Origin: Melampsora larici-populina 98AG31
Lineage: Eukaryota > Basidiomycota > Pucciniomycetes > Pucciniales > Melampsoraceae
Assembly (NCBI RefSeq): GCF_000204055.1
Contig: NW_006768774.1
Span: forward strand, 1,565,819-1,629,818
DNA length: 64,000 nucleotides
Reading direction: 5' to 3'
Shown piece by piece: positions 54,271-64,000 of this stretch. Every line of letters begins with the position of its first letter. Position 1 is the stretch's first letter. Under the pieces are notes generated by a model. It had not been told where the DNA came from, made no database searches, and saw nothing but the letters and a program-made list of their open reading frames with translations. Both the position numbers and the translations under genes were made by a program.

Positions 54271-55692
54271 GGTGTTAAGAGATGTCGGTAGCTATCTGTT
54301 TGTTTGTTTGTGAAAGTAAAAGCATATATTAAGTGTTAATAATTGATAGAATGGGCGTTAAGATTGATTGAAGGCTTATGGATCAGATATAATCAAACAC
54401 GCAAAGACCGGCCGAAAATTAATCAATCAAGAAAAGATGAAGAGTTACCAAAGGCTTCAGGGTCCCCTTGAAGATCTCACGATTTGAGAAGTGCTGGTCA
54501 GTTCTTGAACAATACTGAATGACAGTTTTGAGAGGAAGAGTTCATGTAGATGAAAAATGACGAGTTGTTGTAGATGGGTATGGGCAGTGAGATTGATGAA
54601 GACTCTGACCACGTCAAGATGTGGGTGTCAATTTCAATTCTTTCAAGCTCTGTCCCTCCTCCTCTTTCATTTTATAATAGTTCATCCTGATCTTACTTGC
54701 TTCAAAGCGCTTCACTCGGCTTCCTTCGGTCCCGATCATCCGATCTGGAGTATGCCTTCAATCACGCCTTCCGGGTATCTAGACATTGAGAGTGAAGGCC
54801 AGGTTGAAGGGGATTGTTGTATGGATGGGTAGAGTAAACTTTGAAACTTGACAACGATTAACTTTGGCATGATGAGAATGAGTGATATCATAAAACAGTA
54901 AAGGTTGAAAACTCCTTCACGATTGATGAATTTGAGTCAATGAAAAGAGTTAGAGTGAGATTTGATAAAATGGAATTGTAGATCGTATGGCAGAAGAGTG
55001 AGTCTCAAAGGCTCATTATCACCCAAAGATGCCTTCTTATCTGACAGTTCGTTAAATAAATGAGAACTCTTCATCGTTGAACGTTCAGTAGTTTGTAGGT
55101 TGGCGTCTGTTTTTGTCAAAGCGTGCATCGAGCGAGTCTCGCAAATGAAACAACACAGTCTTATAAGTATTAGGGCCGCCAAGCAGCGCTTCAAAGAGAG
55201 AAGTATCAAGTTTTGTTTACCTTGCAGAGTATTGTGGACGAGCATCAAGCTCAGTGTCAACAACTTTCAGATTGGCCTTGAAACTGCGTTATTCGCTGTG
55301 AATCACTTCAAGCTTTGGTATGCCATTCAGTTGAGATAGAACAGACAAACGATAATGCAGACGAGTCCCCTTCACCAAAACAACACGTCATCAACTTCAT
55401 CGCAGAGTCATTGTTATTGTATATTCGAACTCTTGCATGATTGTTTATTTCGCGTAAGATAGGGTTGTCATTCTGCTAAATCACTTTGCGCACAGTTTTT
55501 CACAATAGAGCGACAAAATGTCTTCCTGTATTCATAAATTAAACAATATTTCATAGTCTCGGAGAACCAATACATACATGATCGTTCATATCCACTTTTC
55601 ACGGGCAAACAATCGGGTTAAGAATGACACAAATTACATATCAAACAAGGAAAGAAGGAAATGGCAATATTTAAAGCATGTGACAGTGTGGA
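54271..55692. other. Intergenic, no gene seen
   Basis: Promoter side of the bZIP gene and 3' flank of histone H3. Only small unsupported frames occur. Confidence 0.4.
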
Positions 55693-57273
<1,581 letters not shown>

Positions 57274-58495
57274 GACAATCTTTATCCTCAGCCTGTTTCT
57301 TTTCCTTTAATGTGTTTCATAATTTTGCCACCTTGTGCTATTTCCTTTTGGTCTTATTCAATCTTGTTGTTTATTTTAATCGGGTCGTTGTTCTGAGAAT
57401 TTTGATTTATCATTGTTGGGAATCTCTTTGAGGTTTAATCAAAAAGCGTTTTTCTAACCGCATACCAAGTCATGCGTCCCCTTGATAGTGCCATTTTCTG
57501 CCATGAAGTGCAGGAGGAGATTGAACCTTGAAGTACCAGGTCGAATGGGCTTTGTTGAGTTCGATGAATCAGACTACGTTCAGCTCACAGTCAACTTTTA
57601 AAGATGTCCGCATGATGAACTTCAAGATTTCATACCTCGAAATGTATGGAGGAATCTCCAAACCCGACGGGAAGGCTTGATAACTTGATAGACAAGCAAT
57701 CATTGTCTTCATCTTTTGTCTTCTCACTAAGTCTTCTTATCTAGCCTACTATCTACCATTTCATACTTCTTTTCTCTGATTGACTGAACACCAAGCCTTG
57801 ATGTTGTTCACTCACGATATGATACAACCACTCGCGAGTAACCCTCCCACAAAGCACTCAAAGTACGAGTCCCTTACAAATCCCATTCACCCAGTCCGAC
57901 CATCTTTGTTTTCTCTACCGAAACTTATCCGACATAAACAATTCTTTCCTATCATCTTTGCCATTGAACCTCTTTTACTGCAAAGAAATTCTCAACTTCA
58001 AATTCATTAACTCGATTCCATCCATGTGTATCCAAACTTTTCTTATATGAAAATTCCGAAACAAAAAAATTACATCCAAAGAGAATTTGATCAAAATAAG
58101 AATTTAGTTCTTTTATGCATGTTGTATACCCCACAAGCATTGATTGTATAAATATAAATAAAAATATGTAAATCTTTCAAACGAAAAAAACAACAGAAAA
58201 TAAGAGCAAAAAAAGAAACCAAAACAAAAAACAAAAAAGTGTTGTAAATGATAGAATCACAAAAACAATAAAGACTATGACACTCAACACGAAGTATAAG
58301 AAAAAAAGAACAACATGTGTTATATACATATATCATTCATCTTAAGCTTATCCTCTTAAAGAAAAAAAAACAAATCAAAGGGTATATAGATAAAAGGTAT
58401 CAGAGATATACACTTTAAACACACACACAACCTTCCACACTATCTTCATTTGTATATAATGTAACGCATAATAAATGAATGAATCAAAAAAGAGA
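57274..58495. other. Convergent 3' flanks of H4 and the RING-PH-VWA gene
   Basis: No gene seen; AT-rich, with poly(A)-like runs from 58020 onwards. Confidence 0.45.
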
Positions 58496-61400
58496 TCAAG
58501 TTGAATGCATGCATTTTAAATAAAACATCATTGATCGATCGGCTTTCCAAAAACTTTTCTCAGTTAATGTTCTACCCGTCCAAGCTGATTGATTTTTAAG
58601 TACAATTGATTGTTGTGCAGCTATGTTTCGTTCATTTGAATCAAATTGATGTCTAGCTAAATTGGTTTCATTTTCATCATCTTCCTCTACTATCCTCACT
58701 AAATCTTCTATAACTACTAATACCATTTCAATATCTTCTAAACATCCTGTCAAGACTTCTCTCATTGTACTTTGTTCTACTGCCTTCTTTCCTTTGAGAC
58801 TACCTACCCTTGGTCGTTCACTACCATTATGTATATTACCAAGTACTGTATGAACAATGTGTCGAGTTTCCTCGAGTAAACGACTCGCTTGCCTCTCCAT
58901 ACGACGTGATACCAAGACTAAAGCTCGAGTGAGTGAGTCGGAGGTTAGGAGCTCGATCCGTCGTCGTACAATGCCTGGTTCGTTACCGGTAGATACTCTA
59001 GGATTGGCAAGGGGCTGAGGTGGAACGATGGTGATGCTCAACAGAACCGGTCTTACCAGCCTGCTGACAGTCTTACCAGCAATCGGATCTCGATAAGATG
59101 CATCGACTTCCAGCAAAGGTACGTCATCACTTAGCTGATCAAATTCTGCTTGGTAGAAATCTTGTGCTCCTACTCCTCCATCCCCTCCAATCTCCTTCAA
59201 ACCTCCCACACTATCCATAAAGAATGCATCTGTGCCAGTAAGCCCACGGTTATTCGCTCCGCCTGGTGACGAGGATTCAATTCCAACTGCACCATCTCTC
59301 ATCTCCACTTCAATCAAGATTTCCCTTCGTTCACCATATCGCATTTCACCCAAATCGATATCCGCATGTTGTCCATTGGCTGACAATACGAAGGTCATCA
59401 CACCTGTGACCTTTTTCATCTTAAACCATCGATGTTCTGGTACACTGATCTGAAGTTTGGCATTTGTTGCTCCGATCGAGATCTGAGAATAGAAAAGTAA
59501 GATATCAGAAACAATTAAATCTTTCCAATCGACCTGGGTCAAGCTCACCATTCCACCTATACAGCCTGTAAGCGTATCCTTGATCTCATACAGATCATTG
59601 ACATAAGTATAAGTACCGCCAGTATGATTTGAAAGCTGCCAAAGACATGAGGGATTATGGACTTTGCCCCAACCGATCGTATGTACCGGCACACTATTGA
59701 AGAAAAACACAGATCGACATTCAGTTCTAGGGGATTTTCATCTTAATCGCATTTAGTTACTCACTTTGCAGCCTCAGCCCGAGTCATGACCAGAGCCATC
59801 TGAGGTTTGGTCGTCGTATCACGTTGGTCATGCAAGAGCAAGAAACCCGACAACGGGTTCTTTTGCTTACGTTGTAGAATGATGTCATACGCTGATCGAT
59901 CAAAAAAGAATCAGCCATACTGATCCAGTCAAGCATACGCGAAAGGAAAAGATCAGACTCACCCAAGTTCATAGCGGTCGCTACTGAGACTTTCTCTTCT
60001 GCCATCTCAATCATCTTCAAACTTCCCTCAAGCATCTCATAATCGATTGGTGGAGGTTCCAAAGGTTCGCCATAATGACCATGCTGAGATTGTTGGGATC
60101 GACGATAAAACGGTTCAAATTCGCTATAGTATCGCTCATTCTGTGGGTTTAAGATCCCACTGCTTTGTCCACCACGTGCGATCTGTTCAATCACAAACTC
60201 AAGTCGTCTACGACTTGACTCTTTACCAACACATAGGAAAGGTGTCTTCTTCAATTGACTTTCTTGTGGTCTTGGCTCTCCCTTTTCATTCCCAACTGAC
60301 TTTTGATCTGATCCAACCGAGTATATAATCAGACTTAACCGTGAACGTGGATGAAGATGTCGGATTACAAACTCTAGGGTCTCTTTGATCAGTCTTGATT
60401 TCATATTCGAAGAGGTGGGCATATAATTTGTGCTGGCGGTGGTGATGGAGATCATCAACATGAGATCAATCGGAGGAAGTTCCTCGATATTGTTGAAAGG
60501 GTTATCGGTCATCAGAGTGTGATACGTGGGGTAAGATGGTGACTGAGTACGTGGCAAGTGGCGCGGCTCATTATCTTGAGTGGTGTGACGGTATGAAACA
60601 CTATGGGCAATCGAGCGTCTCTGTCGGCGAGGAGCTGGATAGGATTGTGAGCCGTTTCCATCGTCCTCTTCTCCCACCGAGTAAAGTGTCGGCGCAGATG
60701 TCAAGTTGGTCGTCTTTGTGTAAGCTGTATAAGACGAACTTGCATAACCGCCCTCTGAGCTTGTCGCTGTCTCGGGCAGGACTTCGTACGTCTCCTCGGA
60801 AGTTGCAAGAATCGGACTTGTGATCGTATCAGCCGTAGGACTAGGGACAGGAGGTAACGGCATTCGGCCTTCCAAGCGAGCACGATCTGGGAAGTGTTTA
60901 TCAATGAGTAATTGAATGTTGGCCTTCCATGACTCGAGTTGTGCAGCATCATTGAATCGCATCACAAAGACATCCATATTGTCATCTTGCATCTGTATAG
61001 TAAGTGTCAATGGGACTGTGGATGAAGAGTCGATAACTGCGGTCATGTGTCGAATGTAAATTCGACCTTTAAGCCTTAGTCTACTCGAGAGGATTGGACC
61101 AGAGGTGGAGGCTGGTCTCGCTTGCTTTTCTTCATGTACACATAGAAGGGCTTCTTCGAAAAGATAGACAAGAAAATCGCGAGAGTGCGATTGCTTCCTG
61201 ACTTGAATGCGATCATGCAACTTGAGCGATCCAAAGTCCGTCAGAGAATGACCTTGATGACCGGGAAGATGATCACAAAAGGGAACGAAAATAAATAAGC
61301 AAGGTTTAAGAGATCAGGGCTAATAGAAGAAGAATGGATATCGCACCTTTCCAGTCTTGAATGCGATTGATCAGATCATCCACCAATAGCTGAAGAGGGT

Positions 61401-64000
61401 TACCTGCCACAGCTGTCTCGGCGATTGGCTTTTCAGCTAGACTGGCGGTTCCCAAGTTTGGAGAAGATTTGACCTTTGGGAATACTTTGTGACGGGGATT
61501 TGCCATTCGGTTGTGAGCGGAATGTTCGGAATCGCAAGGTGAGGCGACGCTCGCCAAGCCTGGATAGCTAAACGCACTGCCTGCGCTACTAAGTGGACCA
61601 GATGTACCAGCTTGAGATGGATGATATAAAGGTGAAGCTTGAGAAGAATAGGCAGCAGAGGTGGGTGTAGGAGGAAAAGGTGCAGGATTTCGAGATGGAA
61701 TTTCGATGGACACCATACAAGTTAGATGCTGCGTTTGTCTGGCATCTTGCGGTTGAGAAAGGCTTGAAAGCTCCGAGATGGCATAGATGTTGGGTTGAAT
61801 GATTTGGGTCGATTTTCGATGCTGGCTTGATGGATTGGAGCCATGGCTTCGAGATAGAGGGGAATCAGCAATGTTTAACAATTCATCGTCCTCATCCGGT
61901 TCTAAAGCCTCTTCTTTATCTGCCGCACTATCGTGGTATGGAACCGCAGGTACTGCAGCTGTTGGCTTCCGATTCACACTGTTTGCTTTCGCTTTTGCCG
62001 GTGAAGCTTGCAGACCAGCCATGGCAGCAAACTCTAAATATGGCCAAAATACATAACTTCATCAGAACAAATTGATGCAGCTCATGGGGGGTATTTATAA
62101 GCCGATCTTGAGTAAAAAGGGACGGAAGGCTTAACTGCTTCGTGTATTTTTGCCTAATGTGGCATCAGGGCCAGCGGAAATGGTACCATTTGGCGAGTGA
62201 CACCTGACCATGCGTCCCGCCATGGAGGGAACGTTACGAGAAGCCGGACCGCCTGTGACAAGATCGCCTAGCCTCATGTCCTTCCGACAGACTCCACAAA
62301 GACCAAGAATCTGACCGCTTTTTCTAGCTTCGACAATGTTGCCGTAGACAGCCTCGAAACAGGACGCGTCTAAAGGCCGTATAATTCAGTGTGGCGGGAT
62401 ACAAGAAATATATACATGTCCAGATTATTATGGACAAAAGTAGGACATTTTGAGGATGTTGGATACGAGATACAGCAGGATGAGATTGGTTAGCAAACTT
62501 CCAATGATAAAGTAGCTTAAAATGACTGACGTAATATGTGACCACAGCTAGGAATCACATGTGGTTTCTCACCTTGAAGTCTCATTTTGAGATCTTCAAG
62601 ACAGACCGGACAATCATCCCCATCATCTTGATCACGAACAAAAACCGCTGTAGGCTCAGATTTTTTGTTTTCGAACTTGGGATGCGGGACCGGTGGAGAT
62701 ATGGTAGGATGGTTTGATGAAGCCGTAGATGAACTAGTCGTGCTAGTCACAGACGGTTTTCGACCAAACATAGCTCGCATTTTGGAGTTGAGAGAATGAG
62801 AAACTGGGTTCGGGGGGTTGCGATCGACTTTAGGAATAGATAAGATAGGCTCTGTGGGCTGAAAGCTGAAGTTGAGATTATTTGACTTCAAATCAGATTT
62901 GGTCAAAGGTTTAGTGGGACTAGTAAGCTGGCAATGTACCGGTGGTTCTGTAGTAGGTTGTGATTTAGCCAATGAGGAGCTATGAGGAAGAAGACTAGAG
63001 ATATGAGGTGCTGAGATGGAAGTAGGCAAACGGGGAGGTTTAGTAGGAGAGGCGAAAGGATGACCAAAGGTCTTGACAGACGACGAAAGGCCACTGGGAG
63101 GAATGTACGTCTCTTGAACTGTTGACGGGATCGACTTTACGAGGTCTTGCGGTGAAGAAATCGGGTTGACAAACGAACGACCGATCGGGTGAAGAGGTTG
63201 TGGAGGGCTGAGCTTAGTAGGTGGCTGAAATGAGAGGCGGTGATGTGAATTTCGAAGCCTTGGGGTGCCAGAGAGAGTTGAGGAAGCAGTCGAGGGACGT
63301 GGGGAATTAGAAGACGAGGAAGAGGATTTGTGGCTTTTATTGTTTATGCTGCTAAGAGAAGCAAGGAATGATGACCCAGATTTAGAGGCTTGAGAGGAAC
63401 TAAGACGAGGTGGAAGATGAAGGTCTAACCCCAAAAAGTCTCGCTTGGGTTTGAGAGGAGGATGAGAAGAGGTTAAATGCACTACAGAAGACACCGAAGC
63501 TAGAGTCCGAGATTGAGAAGAGGCAGCAGGAGAGGGAGTAGCAGATGGAGACGATTGAGCAATGGTGATTGACTCGTTTTGATCGGTACGTGATTGATTA
63601 TTGAGTTCAGTATTGCTTGTACTGCGGTCTGTAGTGGAGGCGGTGATATTAGATGGAGATCGAAATGGACCTAAAAGATTGCTGATTCCAAGAGAGATAG
63701 AGCCAGAAGACCGATTTTTTTTTGATGCGCGTTTAAGATGATGACTCGGATTCACCGAGGATAAAGACGAGTTGGAAGAAGGCTGAGTCCGTAAAGAGAG
63801 TGATGTTGGGTTGAGAACAGTAGGATCAGATGTAGGAGAAGGGGAAGAAGAGGGTATCGAACTTGAAAGAGAGGCAGGAGCTTGTAGAGAAGAACTTGCT
63901 ACAGTGACTAAAGAGAGCCTTGTAGCAGAAAGCTGATCTTGGCTTTGACGATGAGAATCACTGCGGGACTCATTTACATCCTTGTCCTTGTTGGCAGAAT
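58496..64000 (-). CDS. RING-PH-VWA scaffold protein, Far1/Ste5-like (N-terminus cut by window edge)
   Basis: Six exons join in frame: complement(58496..59693, 59765..59891, 59963..61252, 61347..62033, 62187..62369, 62531..>64000), about 1650 residues in the window, and the frame is still open at 64000. A long Ser/Pro-rich N-terminal part precedes a RING (CPVCLEDL, SCGHILHASCF, CGVC). Then come a low-complexity linker and a PH domain from FGSLKLHDRIQVRKQ to about FNDAAQLESWKANIQLLIDK. Last is a VWA-like domain beginning near PPIDLMLMISI and including VPVHTIGWGKV. This RING-PH-VWA order is that of yeast Far1/Ste5, scaffolds of the pheromone MAPK module. The two parts could be mistaken for separate genes, but the 62187/62033 junction (donor GTACCA) closes cleanly. 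Function by domain order only. Confidence 0.82.

Noticed and set aside
54557..54832. 91-residue plus-strand frame
   Set aside because: No domain, no homology recognised, and it lies in the bZIP promoter region.

Overview
The window is from a filamentous basidiomycete. The best guess is a rust fungus (Pucciniales, Melampsora-like). Every housekeeping gene is broken by many short GT-AG introns. The sequence is AT-rich and carries many DNA transposons (MULE, hAT, MITE-like) and an intact Ty1/copia element. There is also a pair of very small cysteine-rich secreted proteins of the kind common in plant-pathogenic rusts. The species is an inference; no database was consulted. All exon joins were made by eye, from frame closure, splice consensus and conserved protein sequence.

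Layout. 0.4-1.8 kb (-): mevalonate diphosphate decarboxylase. 1.8-3.0 kb (-): a broken, unrecognised gene. 3.3-6.2 kb (+): HEL2/ZNF598 RING ubiquitin ligase. 6.5 kb: tRNA-Gly(UCC) with a short intron. 7.2-16.1 kb (+): PRP8 in 25 exons, one of 8 nt. 16.6-22 kb: gene-poor repeat block (foldback element, GC-rich motif islands, a dispersed non-coding repeat). 22.0 kb (+) and 29.4-29.7 kb (-): two convergent paralogous secreted Cys-rich genes. Between them, 23.0-28.5 kb, lies a complete MULE with TIRs, a target-site duplication and a FAR1/DDE/zinc-knuckle/OTU gene interrupted by two in-frame TGA codons.

31-36.5 kb: a decayed hAT transposon into which a second, much more complete hAT has jumped; it contains a 100-N assembly gap. 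36.8-40.8 kb: a MITE, a second inverted copy of the dispersed repeat, a third hAT relic and a 252-bp near-perfect hairpin. 41.7-48.3 kb: intact copia element with a 5-bp TSD. 50.0-51.8 kb (+): protoporphyrinogen oxidase. 52.5-54.3 kb (-): AP-1-like bZIP factor. 55.7-57.3 kb: divergent histone H3/H4 pair. 58.5 kb to the right edge (-): a RING-PH-VWA protein resembling the yeast Far1/Ste5 pheromone MAPK scaffolds; its N-terminus lies outside the window.

The genes do not form an operon or cluster. The two gene-rich ends (sterol and haem synthesis, ribosome quality control, splicing, histones, signalling) are separated by a roughly 33-kb transposon-rich island that also carries the two effector-like genes. 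That layout fits the usual rust pattern of candidate effectors lying among repeats. No wholly new gene system could be demonstrated. The most unusual items are the effector-like paralog pair flanking the MULE, the OTU-fused MULE protein, the altered H3 and H4 tails, the PRP8 microexon and the TIR-bounded GC-motif repeat block at 16.6-21.0 kb.
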